DNA from: Photobacterium profundum
GTDB lineage: Bacteria; Pseudomonadota; Gammaproteobacteria; Enterobacterales; Vibrionaceae
DNA: 44,513 bases
Assembly (NCBI RefSeq): GCF_003026285.1
Contig: NZ_PYOD01000026.1
Span: 1 to 44,513, forward strand
Direction: 5' to 3'
Shown here: one piece after another, positions 1 to 8,721 of the stretch
How positions within the stretch are numbered: the first letter of the stretch is position 1
Layout: the number at the start of each line of letters is the position of its first letter
Position numbers and translations under genes: made by a program
The notes under the pieces: model-generated
The model's database searches: none
Told to the model about the DNA's origin: nothing
The model's input: the letters and a program-made list of their open reading frames with translations, nothing else

Positions 1-405
1 TTTCGCTGCTTCTGCTATAATGCCACCAGCCATCGAATGTCCAACCAAGATGACAGAGTCAAGTTGTTCTTTCTCGATTACCGCTTTAATGTCATTAGCG
101 AAAGCGACCATGGTGTATTCTTTTCGGTTGAAGGACGAGTTCCCATGTCCTGCTAAGTCCATGGTGATCACTTGGTACTGCTGTGAAAAGTAACCAAGCT
201 GGTTCTGCCAAAGCCTACTGTCTAAGCTCCAGCCGTGAATGAAGATAAGCGCAGTCTCTCCGCCCCCACTGATACCATAAGCGATTAGTTCACCATCGCC
301 GGATATCGCAACACCGTATTTAGAAGATGTGTTATTCGCCAAAGCACCCACGCTGTTTAATGACATGAATACTAAGAATGTCATCGTCAAAATTAAACGT
401 TTCAT
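1..405 (-). CDS. Exported alpha/beta hydrolase, 5' part only
   Basis: The gene reads leftward from an ATG at 405 and runs off the window edge, so only about the first 135 residues are seen. The N-terminus (MKRLILTMTFLVFMSLNSV) is a clear signal peptide, so the product is exported. The visible part has the alpha/beta-hydrolase order: an oxyanion-hole segment FIHGWS, a DLAGHG segment, and the nucleophile elbow GHSMAGG with the catalytic serine. The acid and histidine of the triad lie outside the window. The substrate cannot be told from the sequence; esterase, lipase or haloperoxidase-like activity are all possible. It has no co-oriented neighbour in the window. Confidence 0.8.
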   Translation of the reverse strand, partial: MKRLILTMTFLVFMSLNSVGALANNTSSKYGVAISGDGELIAYGISGGGETALIFIHGWSLDSRLWQNQLGYFSQQYQVITMDLAGHGNSSFNRKEYTMVAFANDIKAVIEKEQLDSVILVGHSMAGGIIAEAAK

Positions 406-625
406 AGTTTCTCTCTATTTACTTTTGAGGGAGCACAGGAAATACCCCTCTCAATCAATATAGGCACTATAAACTATGAAGCTTTAGACAGGTCAAGGTT
501 AGCTTTGAGAAAAATAGGATAAAGGTAGAAGCTCAAATGAAGTGGCACTTTTGGTTCTGCTAAATTGTTTCTGTTCATTTCCTTCCAACTACAATCGTGA
601 TGACTAATTAAAGAGGAAGGCCATC

Positions 626-1221
626 ATGGTGGTTTTCAACAAAACGAAACGGGGTGGCGTCAAAAAGCCTTTTCGGCTTGAGGAAATTTGGCGGATCAGA
701 ACCAGATTAGAAATCGAAAATAGTTTGATGTAGCTTGCGCTGCTCAACTTAGCTATTGATAGCAAACTTAGAGCGAGTGATTTGCTCCTGCTCAGGGTTT
801 GCGATGTATCTTCGCAAGATAGGATATTTAATCGTGTTAAGCATATCCAGCGAAAACAGATATTGAAGTTCAATTTGAGATAACGACAAGAACTTAACAA
901 ATTCTAATAAAATGGATTTTGATTGCTTCGCTAAGTAGCAGCGATTTTCTTTTTCCAAGCCAAGGGCGCAAGCATAAGCCGATTAGCTATTCGTACTATC
1001 GCAATCTAGTCAGAAAGTGGGCGTCAAATCTTGGGTTGGACCCTAACCTGTATGGCACTCACTCGATGAGACGAACCAAAGTAACATTAGTCTATGCAAA
1101 AACGAAAAATATTCGAGCGGTGCAGCTTTTACTCGGGCATACAAAGGTAGATAACACCCTCCGCTACCTTGGTGTTGAATTAGAAGACGCATTGTTACTT
1201 TCAGAAGGCACTGATTGTTAG
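626..1221 (+). pseudogene. Broken tyrosine recombinase (integrase) gene
   Basis: The first frame begins MVVFNKTKRGGVKKPF and continues through an integrase-like helical region (LALLNLAIDSKLRASDLL), but it has an in-frame TAG at 731-733. Near 860 the homology moves to another frame, where a TAA interrupts at about 889-891. The C-terminal third (919-1221) is intact and holds the catalytic pattern of tyrosine recombinases: HSMRRTK (His-x-x-Arg), LLLGHTK and the nucleophile in TLRYLG. I infer an originally single gene of about 198 codons, the size of a short integrase family common in Vibrio, inactivated by two stops and a frameshift. It is not an integron integrase: it is far too short. Confidence 0.75.
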
Positions 1222-1227
1222 TCGAAA

Positions 1228-1250
1228 GGAACCCTAGTTCTTTGGGTTCC
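1228..1250 (+). terminator. Hairpin after the integrase remnant
   Basis: GGAACCC (1228-1234) pairs with GGGTTCC (1244-1250) around a 9-base loop, just after the stop of the integrase remnant. There is no clear T-run afterwards, so termination is possible rather than shown. Confidence 0.4.
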
Positions 1251-1596
1251 CATTAACCAACATTCTGACAAGTTGTTGCCCCTATCCATGTTCGCGAACA
1301 GATTGCGATTTACGACATAATTTCAACGATAGGTTTTTCCTATCAGAATTATAAGTTTAATCTATTATCTTTCATCCTTAGTTCTGTTTATTGTATGTCT
1401 ATTGCCTTGTGAGGAAATTGTTCTTTGGTGTCAGTTTTTCTATGGCCTAACACCTATCGCGACAGCTTATAAGCTGTATTTTCAATAGAACTTACGCCAG
1501 AAAGATAGGTAAATGTATAAAATCTACAGCATGTGAATGTAGAATTATCTTTAATGTGCTCAACAAAGCCAAACTAAATAATCAAAAGAGTTATTA
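1251..1596. other. Intergenic stretch with a 16-base perfect palindrome
   Basis: No gene is seen. The stretch is AT-rich and contains the perfect palindrome ACAGCTTATAAGCTGT at 1462-1477, about 120 bases upstream of the small membrane protein gene. The palindrome could be an operator or part of a hairpin followed by ATTTT. Confidence 0.35.
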
Positions 1597-1824
1597 ATGG
1601 AAAATGAAATCTTACAAGATCAATTAATACACCTGAAAGCAAATTATTGGATTCTTACAATATTAAGCGGGATATTTTTATCTTTACTTCTTTTTATGGT
1701 GACTAAAGGCCATTTTAATTATCTGACCCTAGTGTATGGGATCATATTCGGAGGCGTAGGATATTATTCGTTAATCGTATCAAAGCATGTTGATAAAATT
1801 AAGCGTAAAATAATAAAATCGTAA
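1597..1824 (+). CDS. Small two-helix membrane protein, unknown function
   Basis: This 75-residue protein has two hydrophobic helices (about residues 16-35 and 41-60) separated by a short KGHFNY turn, and a basic tail (KHVDKIKRKIIKS) that should lie in the cytoplasm. The start has a moderate purine-rich site (AAAGAG) about 9 bases upstream. I do not recognise a family. The gene stands alone next to a decayed integrase in AT-rich DNA, which fits recently acquired or accessory DNA. The composition and start make a real gene likely but not certain. Confidence 0.5.
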   Translation: MENEILQDQLIHLKANYWILTILSGIFLSLLLFMVTKGHFNYLTLVYGIIFGGVGYYSLIVSKHVDKIKRKIIKS

Positions 1825-2661
1825 TGATTCAAATGTAATTAACGCCATCCCATAAGGCTTTGTTATATTGAGATAAAAATCATTTATCAATCGAAAGAAC
1901 GTTTTTATTCTGTAATTTTTTCACAAATAGTGAAAACCTCAACCTGTAGTGGTACGGTGAATTTGACCATCTAGTTAGAGGTGATATCATAAATTGATAG
2001 GTGACTAGCGAATTTAGCCACACATTTATAGTTAATTATCATATTTTGGCATATTAGATGTTATCTGAAATGTCAGTATTCCCCAAACTTCTTAACAAGG
2101 AAATGTCCAAAAGCGTGTTAATGGAAGTCTAGTTCTATTGTGATCACCAAAGGCTTCTTCGAAGCCGTTTTCGGGGAGTTATTACAGAATTATCGAATAT
2201 AATTATTTTATTGTTGATTAGAATTAAAACAACCAAGAACATAAAATAATAATAAAAGAAACTTCAAAGATAATTAAGTTTTTATAATCAAAAATATCCA
2301 GGTTTTCACTTGAAAAATAGATGTCGATATCGTTAATGAAATATTGATAATCATTGGGAGGCACTTGTCCATGGACCATACTTAAGCCTTTTTTGTTGAT
2401 GATGAAATATATTTAATTGTAAATTTGGTAATTAATGTGATTGTTAAATCAGAGCTAATATAGGTTTCTTCTTTTATTAAACTTGTCAAAAATACGTTTA
2501 TATGGTGAGTTTGACAAGTCTAATTGGTGGATAAGCATTTCAGACATAAACTCGGCTGTAGAGCTTAGAGTTTATCTGAATGCATAAAATAGAAAGGGGC
2601 CGCTTCTACCGATGATGAATGTTAACCAGTGGTTAATTAAAACGACTGACGACCTATGGCT
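1825..2661. other. 837-base AT-rich gap
   Basis: I see no gene. Three inverted repeats stand out. GGCTTC-ttc-GAAGCC at 2152-2166 is followed by GTTTTC and could be an orphan terminator. ATAAACTC/GAGTTTAT lies around 2546-2575 with a 14-base loop. The 15-base palindrome TTAACCA-g-TGGTTAA at 2622-2636 lies just beyond the catalase stop codon. None has the classical stem plus T-run for the leftward catalase transcript. Confidence 0.4.
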
Positions 2662-4095
2662 TTAATCAAATAATGTTACTTGAAGACCTTGTCCATATTT
2701 TTCATCGGCTTTGGTTGCATTGGCAATGTGGCGCTCCTTGATAAAGGCAGGTACACCGTTCATAGCACGTGCCGTGTTTTCAAATAAAACCTGCTGTTGT
2801 TCTTTAGTCATTAGACGGAATAAGTCACCAGCTTGGCTGAAGTAGTCATCATCATCTTCTCGGAAATCATAATGTCCGGCTGAGCCGAATACATCTAGCA
2901 TAGGTTCTTCAAATTCAGGCTGCTCTGCCCACTCACCAAATGAATTTGGTTCATATCCAATTGTTTCACCATGATTATCATCAACACGCATTGGGCCATC
3001 GCGGTGTGAAGCATTAATAGGACAGCGAGGAGCATTTACGGGGATCTGATGATGATTAACCCCTAAACGATAACGCTGTGCATCTGAATAAGCGAATAAT
3101 CTACCTTGAAGCATTTTATCTGGCGAGAAACTAATACCCGGTACGACAGCTGCTGGATTGAAAGCCACTTGTTCTACATCTGAGAAGAAGTTATTCGGAT
3201 TGCGGTTTAATTCCATGATGCCCACTTCGATAAGTGGGAAGTCATTTTTTGGCCAGACCTTAGTTAAATCAAATGGATTAAACGGGCTTATTTCAGCTTG
3301 TTGCTCTGTCATAACTTGGATTGACATTGTCCACTTAGGAAAGTTTCCATCGTCAATTGAATTGAATAAGTCACGTTGGTTACTCTCAGTATCACCGCTA
3401 ATAACATCTGCAGCTTCACTATCAGTGAGATTTTTTATTCCTTGTTGAGAAACAAAATGAAATTTAACCCACACACGTTCTTTATCAGCGTTAATCATAC
3501 TAAATGTATGGCTACCAAAACCATGCATATGACGATAAGACGCTGGAATGCCACGGTCACTCATTACAATGGTTACCTGGTGCAAAGCTTCAGGTAATAA
3601 TGTCCAAAAATCCCAGTTACTTGTTGGGTTGTGCATATTTGTTTTTGGATCGCGTTTAACTACACGATTCAAGTCAGGGAATTTTAATGGGTCACGCAGG
3701 AAGAATACTGGCGTGTTATTACCAACTAAATCCCAGTTACCCTCCTCAGTGTAGAATTTCAAAGCAAAACCACGAATATCACGAACAGCATCCGGTGCAC
3801 CACGTTCACCTGCTACAGAAGTAAAACGAGCAAACATTTCCGTTTCTTTACCCACATCTGAAAAGATTTTAGCACGAGTGTATTTTGTAATATCATTTGT
3901 GACTGTAAATTTCCCAAATGCACCTGAGCCTTTAGCATGCATACGACGCTCTGGAATAACTTCCCGGTTAAAATGAGCTAATTTCTCTTGATACCAAATA
4001 TCCTGTAGAAGCATAGGACCACGAGGGCCTGCTGTCATTACATTGTTGTTATTAGCAACTGGGCAACCTGCTGCTGTCGTTAGTTTTTTAGTCAT
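2662..4095 (-). CDS. katA: Monofunctional heme catalase (clade 3 size)
   Basis: The enzyme turns hydrogen peroxide into water and oxygen in the cytoplasm. The 477-residue length fits small-subunit catalases. The catalytic residues are visible: the distal His53 in RRMHAKG, Asn126 in DLVGNNTPVFF, and the proximal heme-ligand Tyr336 in RLFAYSDAQRYRLG. The start at 4095 has an AAGGGA site 9 bases upstream. The gene lies 137 bases downstream of the HupE-like gene on the same strand, so it may have its own promoter or be read with the upstream genes. The gene symbol follows the family and the orthology was not tested. Confidence 0.93.
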   Translation of the reverse strand: MTKKLTTAAGCPVANNNNVMTAGPRGPMLLQDIWYQEKLAHFNREVIPERRMHAKGSGAFGKFTVTNDITKYTRAKIFSDVGKETEMFARFTSVAGERGAPDAVRDIRGFALKFYTEEGNWDLVGNNTPVFFLRDPLKFPDLNRVVKRDPKTNMHNPTSNWDFWTLLPEALHQVTIVMSDRGIPASYRHMHGFGSHTFSMINADKERVWVKFHFVSQQGIKNLTDSEAADVISGDTESNQRDLFNSIDDGNFPKWTMSIQVMTEQQAEISPFNPFDLTKVWPKNDFPLIEVGIMELNRNPNNFFSDVEQVAFNPAAVVPGISFSPDKMLQGRLFAYSDAQRYRLGVNHHQIPVNAPRCPINASHRDGPMRVDDNHGETIGYEPNSFGEWAEQPEFEEPMLDVFGSAGHYDFREDDDDYFSQAGDLFRLMTKEQQQVLFENTARAMNGVPAFIKERHIANATKADEKYGQGLQVTLFD

Positions 4096-4232
4096 GATTT
4101 TATCCCTTTTACTTCGAGTATGATGTTCCAGTAATGGTGCATATTTTAGTATTCACAATTGATGGTTGAGTCATCAATATGAACACCTTGTTCAGCAATA
4201 ATTTGTTTGATCTCATACAAACAAGATAGTAA

Positions 4233-4838
4233 CTATGGCATCGCCATTAGTGCAATTCCCGATGCGGCAATACCTACACCAAGCCATTTACTTGCGACTA
4301 AATATGAAACTCGCTCACCAACAAACATAATTGCAACTGCAGTAATTAGCATGCCAATACCAAAGCCAGATAAACGTCCAGTAGCTTCAACACCGTGAGC
4401 AAACCCATGGAAAAATAATAAACTAATTGACGTAATTAATAAGCGTCTTGTGAAGGGTTCTCTATGGTTAAAAGTATTCCAAACACCTAAAGCTACAACA
4501 AAAATTGAAGCTGCAATTATTTGTTCAATACCGGTTATGGCACCAATAACATTACCTGCTATTAAGCCTATCGCTAAGCTAGCAAGTGCTGCTATAAATA
4601 AGCTTAATTTTATTTTGATTGATGAATTGCTGTTCGCGACTGAATCATTGTTTACTAAAGAACGGGTAACACGGCTGATCAATATACCCAGACCAAGTAA
4701 CATAATTAAGTGATCAAGCCCTGTTAGTGGATGTAACATACCACTAACAATTGAGTCATGTGCCATATGTCCAGGGTGAGCCAAGGCCGCCGGAGCGGCG
4801 AATAAAGTTGGAAGTATGAGTAAACGTGAAAAATTCAT
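4233..4838 (-). CDS. HupE/UreJ-family membrane protein (putative metal permease)
   Basis: HupE/UreJ proteins are inner-membrane permeases, several of which carry nickel or cobalt. This 201-residue protein has a cleavable signal (ending near APAALA) followed by the family hallmark HPGHMAHDSIVSG and LTGLDHLIMLLGLG, where the histidines and aspartate are the presumed metal ligands. Five or six further hydrophobic helices follow, including FFHGFAHGVE. I choose the ATG at 4838 because AAGGA lies 8 bases upstream. An ATG three codons earlier sits directly on that site. The neighbours are a DsbA-like gene upstream and a catalase gene downstream. No urease or hydrogenase gene is in the window, so the metal is open. 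Confidence 0.8.
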   Translation of the reverse strand: MNFSRLLILPTLFAAPAALAHPGHMAHDSIVSGMLHPLTGLDHLIMLLGLGILISRVTRSLVNNDSVANSNSSIKIKLSLFIAALASLAIGLIAGNVIGAITGIEQIIAASIFVVALGVWNTFNHREPFTRRLLITSISLLFFHGFAHGVEATGRLSGFGIGMLITAVAIMFVGERVSYLVASKWLGVGIAASGIALMAMP

Positions 4839-4960
4839 TGATAACATCCTTAGTCTTACTTCGTTAAGCTTTTGATTTTAATTTGATATTTGTGAGTTAC
4901 CAGAGCGTCCACAATGTGTACTATCGTCTAGTCAAAAGATATTTAATATTTTTCAGTATG

Positions 4961-5572
4961 TTAGGCATTGTTCATCAAGGCATATACAGCGCTAGTAACG
5001 CTAATGTGTGTTCCATCTTTGCTATTCACAATAAAAGGTACACCGGTTAATCCTACCGAATGAGCATCAGCAATATCATCATTAATAGTCTTATCAAGAT
5101 CTTTGTTATTGAGTTGTTCTTCTGTCAACGTAATATCTAATTCTGCACCCAGTTTTATGAGTATTTGGGTATCTCCAATATCTTGACCTTTAGTGAAATA
5201 AGCGGAAAAAATTTTGTCATACAGCGCTGATGAATCTCTTTTTTGTGCTTCAACTATCTTTATTGCACGATGAGCACGGCGTGTGTTGGGAGTGAGCGAA
5301 ATATTATCAAAATTAATTTTTAGACCTTCATTTCTTGCGATATTTAAGACAATGGTGTCCCGTCGGCGTGATTCTTCCATTGAACCAAATTTTCTTTCTC
5401 TGTAGGTCGTACGTGGAATGCCAGCTTCTGGCAAATTTGGATTTAATTGGAATGCGCGATATTGTATATTTTGGGGAGCTATTGCATTTAAGCGAACGGC
5501 TTCTGCTATACGGTGATATCCGATATAAGAATATGGGCAGGTAAAATCCAAGTAAATATCAAGGATATTCAT
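4961..5572 (-). CDS. DsbA/FrnE-like thioredoxin-fold protein
   Basis: The protein (203 residues) has the thioredoxin-fold start LDIYLDFTCPYSYIGYHR and the cis-proline segment GVPFIV near the end, with a helical insertion between. This is the FrnE/2-hydroxychromene-2-carboxylate isomerase branch of the DsbA family. The active-site motif is CPYS, with only one cysteine, so a classical dithiol oxidase role is unlikely; a glutathione- or monothiol-linked role is more plausible. No signal peptide is seen, so it acts in the cytoplasm. I choose the ATG at 5572 because AGAGGA lies 8 bases upstream. A longer version from 5614 would overlap the preceding gene without a ribosome site. Confidence 0.8.
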   Translation of the reverse strand: MNILDIYLDFTCPYSYIGYHRIAEAVRLNAIAPQNIQYRAFQLNPNLPEAGIPRTTYRERKFGSMEESRRRDTIVLNIARNEGLKINFDNISLTPNTRRAHRAIKIVEAQKRDSSALYDKIFSAYFTKGQDIGDTQILIKLGAELDITLTEEQLNNKDLDKTINDDIADAHSVGLTGVPFIVNSKDGTHISVTSAVYALMNNA

Positions 5573-5606
5573 ACGATAAGTCCTCTGCGGTAACATAATA
5601 TGATTG

Positions 5607-6779
5607 TTAATCATGGTGATGGTGATGGTGATGGTGATGGTGACTTTTGACGTAGTGCTGCGCTAGTAAATCGGTACTGAAATCCCCTTTGGGGTCACGC
5701 CATACACTATGAATATGGTTTGCATCACGCTGGGTATTATCAAATTCGATAACCAAACTTTCTCCTTGAATTCGATAATAACTCGGCTCTCCAGGTCGGA
5801 CTGCACCCGCCCAAGCAAAGTGCAACCCATCAAATCGCTCACCTGTGACTTTTCTTAATTCAAGATCTGCAATCTCATCTGGCAAACGTCCAACATAAAG
5901 ATTGATTAGTTCTGTTAGGATATCTCGCTGATGTTTATTCATATCAGCAGCGGCTAACCCTTTAGGTATTGAGGAAAAACTAACGGCTTTGCGATGTTTA
6001 CTGGTGAGCCCTATCTGTTGTTCGAGTAAATCTTGAACTCGCTCAAAGTGATCTTGTTGTCGGCCGTGAAATTTTTGTCGCCAAACATCAGCAAGTCGTC
6101 TAGGTTCGATAGGATGTTGTCCCACATCAATCGAACTGCGATTACCTCCTACAGTGTCGATGGGGGGAATGGGAGATATCACAACGCGGGATTGCTGCTG
6201 ATCACTAAAATTTGTAAGTAAATCAAATGCCGTATCTTGTAAGGAGCCGAGGGGACGTAGCATATGCGCTCCCAAGAGTGGCGTTGTTGCTGGATCTGCA
6301 CCTAAGAAACTGGGGGTTCCTGACGCTAGTTGACCACCTACAATAGTATTATTGATTGAAATATGATGGCCACCAAAACGCCAGCCCCAATTCATACCAT
6401 TAGGATTACCAAAAATACGAAGGTAATAGCGACTGGGATCCCTAAAGCGTCCTTGACCAGCATTTAAGCTATGTCCTTCAATACGATCGAGGACATTTTC
6501 TAGTCCTATTATTGTCGAAACGGTGGCATAACCGGCTTCTGAAAGCCCTGTAGCCAAAAGATTAAAGGCCAGTGCTTGCTGGTGATCATTCATTTGGGCA
6601 AGCGTCAACCCGCCGTGATCACTGGGTGTATAAAACCACATTGTACGTTCAGTATTTGAAGGAAAGTCCCACACGGCTGTTGATAATTGGTTTGAACGAA
6701 GAGAAGAAATAAATAAATCTGCCGCGTTACTCATTTTCGCTGCAATGTTGGTTCTCACTGTTTCTTCAATTGATGCCAT
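5607..6779 (-). CDS. DUF3500 protein with a natural C-terminal His10 tail
   Basis: The 390-residue protein matches the DUF3500 family as I recall it (segments RTMWFYTPSDHGGLTL, NWGWRFGGHHISINNT, FDGLHFAWAGAV, YYRIQGESLVIEFDN and HIHSVWRDPKGDF). The family function is not established. The many conserved histidines and acids suggest a metal site. The last residues are KS followed by ten histidines and D, encoded by alternating CAC/CAT codons (the repeat at 5612-5641). No signal peptide is seen. The gene is the first of a leftward set: its stop lies 34 bases before the DsbA-like start, and a HupE-type permease follows. The co-location with HupE suggests metal handling; that is inference. Confidence 0.8.
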   Translation of the reverse strand: MASIEETVRTNIAAKMSNAADLFISSLRSNQLSTAVWDFPSNTERTMWFYTPSDHGGLTLAQMNDHQQALAFNLLATGLSEAGYATVSTIIGLENVLDRIEGHSLNAGQGRFRDPSRYYLRIFGNPNGMNWGWRFGGHHISINNTIVGGQLASGTPSFLGADPATTPLLGAHMLRPLGSLQDTAFDLLTNFSDQQQSRVVISPIPPIDTVGGNRSSIDVGQHPIEPRRLADVWRQKFHGRQQDHFERVQDLLEQQIGLTSKHRKAVSFSSIPKGLAAADMNKHQRDILTELINLYVGRLPDEIADLELRKVTGERFDGLHFAWAGAVRPGEPSYYRIQGESLVIEFDNTQRDANHIHSVWRDPKGDFSTDLLAQHYVKSHHHHHHHHHHD

Positions 6780-6881
6780 AACTTCATTCTCTATTCTTGA
6801 TGTATAAAACTAACCTTTTTATAAATCAATATTCACATTGATATATGCGTCAATTAAGATATTTGAATTTAATTCTCAAAT

Positions 6882-6907
6882 AAATACCTTCTGACTAGAA
6901 GGTGTTT
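6882..6907 (-). terminator. Terminator of the leftward OYE operon
   Basis: AAATACCTTCT pairs with AGAAGGTGTTT around the loop GACT (11 pairs, one G-U). It lies about 90 bases beyond the OYE stop. On the minus strand it is followed by an AT-rich run, on the plus strand by TTTTAA. Confidence 0.55.
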
Positions 6908-6924
6908 TAAATATTATTTGAAGT

Positions 6925-6965
6925 GGGGTTTGTTGCAAAAAAAAATCAGCTTCAGCTCAAACCCC
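6925..6965. other. GGGGTTTG/CAAACCCC inverted repeat around an A-run
   Basis: GGGGTTTG (6925-6932) and CAAACCCC (6958-6965) form a perfect 8-base inverted repeat enclosing a run of nine A. On the minus strand this reads as a T-run inside the loop, just after the OYE gene. It may add to termination. Confidence 0.35.
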
Positions 6966-6997
6966 CATCGTTACCGACCCCTCTGAGCGCCCACTAA

Positions 6998-8053
6998 TTA
7001 AAGTGCATCGAGTGCTGGATAATCAATGTAACCAATCTCATTACCACCAAACAACGTAGCGCCATCTAAATCGGCCAGTTCATTATTATTTTTTAAACGT
7101 GAAACTAAGTCGGGGTTTGATACGAACGGACGACCAAAGGCTACCAGGTCAGCATATCCTTTTTCGATAATTTCATTCGCGCGATCTTGCGTGTAATTGC
7201 CAGCAACGATAATCGTGTTGGTGAAGACTTTACGAAGCTTAACGCGGAAGCTTTCAGGTATTACGGGGGCATCATCCCAGTCAGCCTCAGACAAATGCAT
7301 ATATGCGATACCTCGTGTTTGAAGTTCTTTTGAGGCATCGATGATAGTTGGAACGATGTCAGGGCAGTCCATGTCTTTGAATGTGACGAATGGTGCTAGG
7401 CGAACCCCTACTTTATCTGCGCCAATTGATTCGATGACAGCATCAATAACTTCAAGTAGGAATCGAGTGCGATTCTCACGTGAACCGCCATATTTATCTG
7501 TGCGTTTGTTTGAGTTGGTACGTAAGAACTGATCGATTAGGTATCCATTACCACCGTGTATTTCAACCCCATTAAAACCAGCATCAATCGCCATTTTAGC
7601 TGAGGTCGCGAAGTCTTTTATAACGCGGTCAATATCAGACTGGTCCATTTCGCGTGGTTGAATGCAGTCATACATTGCACCATTACCTTCATTGTCAGAA
7701 ATCCATACCTTAGTTTCGATAGGCGCTAAAGCTGAAGGACCGATAGGAAGTCCACCTTTTTGGAATGTCGGGTGTGATACGCGGCCAACATGCCACAGCT
7801 GACAAAACATAGCAGCACCGCTACCTTTAACCTCTTTAGTGACAGCCTTCCAACCTTCAACTTGTTCGTTTGTGTATACGCCAGGAGTGAATGAATAGCC
7901 TTGTGAGTCATCAGAAATTTGAGTTGCTTCAGAGATGATAAGTCCAGCAGTAGAGCGCTGCTTGTAGTACTGGGCCATCATAGAGTTTGGAATGTTTCCT
8001 GGCTGATCTGTGCGAGCACGTGTCATTGGGGCCATGACGACACGGTTTTGCAA
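6998..8053 (-). CDS. nemA: Old Yellow Enzyme, NemA-like alkene reductase, short N-terminus
   Basis: Members are FMN-containing, NAD(P)H-dependent reductases of activated alkenes, quinones and nitro compounds. The motifs are clear: NRVVMAPMTRART (FMN-binding threonine), SEATQIS, QLWHVGR, VEIHGGNGYLIDQFL (substrate-binding His and Asn), RTDKYGGS and AFGRPFVSNPDLV. At 351 residues it is short of the usual 360-370, and the missing part is the N-terminus. No ATG precedes NRVVMAP. The best start is TTG at 8053, and homology-like residues (VGLEL) continue in frame upstream of it to a stop that overlaps the end of the glutaredoxin gene. So this may be a TTG start with a shortened N-terminus, or a 5' deletion. 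It is last in a five-gene leftward operon. Confidence 0.85.
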   Translation of the reverse strand: MQNRVVMAPMTRARTDQPGNIPNSMMAQYYKQRSTAGLIISEATQISDDSQGYSFTPGVYTNEQVEGWKAVTKEVKGSGAAMFCQLWHVGRVSHPTFQKGGLPIGPSALAPIETKVWISDNEGNGAMYDCIQPREMDQSDIDRVIKDFATSAKMAIDAGFNGVEIHGGNGYLIDQFLRTNSNKRTDKYGGSRENRTRFLLEVIDAVIESIGADKVGVRLAPFVTFKDMDCPDIVPTIIDASKELQTRGIAYMHLSEADWDDAPVIPESFRVKLRKVFTNTIIVAGNYTQDRANEIIEKGYADLVAFGRPFVSNPDLVSRLKNNNELADLDGATLFGGNEIGYIDYPALDAL

Positions 8054-8061
8054 CTCTAAAC

Positions 8062-8691
8062 CTACTTAATTAGTTTAACGTTTGATTTTTTACTGGCAGA
8101 TTCCATCCAGTCTTTAACTGTTGGATCCCAATTGATCTCTTTCATGCTGAAGAATCCGCGAAGTATAGAAAACACGACTGCTTCATCAACAACATTCATT
8201 TGATGGTGAGAATCGAGGTCAAGAACAGACCATGCTTTATCAATTAATGCTTCAGCTTCTTTCGCTATTTCAGCTGAGTTAGCAACTAGCTGGTCAAAGT
8301 TAAGTACTTCAGTTTCTTTGTTTGTACGCCATAGTGCCTTAGCAGAATCAGAGCCAAACTCTTCAATACCCATTTGATGCCAGCGTGGGTACCCAATCTT
8401 TTGAAGAACACCGAATGATTGCTTTTGCCATTCCGTAATTGAATCTGAAGGTACACTTTTGTTTGTTGAATCAGAAAGGTTAAGGAAGTACTCAATAATA
8501 TCTAGGCTTTCTGATATGACATCGCCATCACCTTTAACCAGGATTGGAACTTGTTTTTTACCAATAATATCAACAGTCGTTTTTTCATCATCATATCCAA
8601 CAACAACAATATCTGGATTGATGTTTAGCATGCCTGCTACGTAACGTACTCGTGCGCAAAATGGGCAGTGTTCATAGATGTATAGTTTCAT
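8062..8691 (-). CDS. grxB: Glutaredoxin 2
   Basis: Glutaredoxin 2 is a GST-fold cytoplasmic thiol-disulfide oxidoreductase that uses glutathione. The N-terminus MKLYIYEHCPFCARVRYVAG carries the CPFC active site. KKQVPILVK (cis-proline) and ISESLDIIEYF follow, then an all-helical C-terminal domain. The length of 209 residues is close to the usual 215. AGGA precedes the ATG. The gene lies between DoxX and the OYE gene in an operon that looks devoted to electrophile defence, where a glutathione-linked enzyme makes sense. Its stop lies only 8 bases before the likely OYE start. Confidence 0.92.
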   Translation of the reverse strand: MKLYIYEHCPFCARVRYVAGMLNINPDIVVVGYDDEKTTVDIIGKKQVPILVKGDGDVISESLDIIEYFLNLSDSTNKSVPSDSITEWQKQSFGVLQKIGYPRWHQMGIEEFGSDSAKALWRTNKETEVLNFDQLVANSAEIAKEAEALIDKAWSVLDLDSHHQMNVVDEAVVFSILRGFFSMKEINWDPTVKDWMESASKKSNVKLIK

Positions 8692-8721
8692 GGTTTAAAT
8701 CCTATTAGTTATTTCGTCGAA

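Noticed and set aside
604..900. 98-codon frame antisense to the integrase remnant
   Set aside because: The plus strand carries integrase homology throughout, and this frame has no recognisable content.
626..1221. Integron integrase for the cassette array
   Set aside because: The protein is far too short for IntI, lies 39 kb from the cassettes and has no attI beside it.
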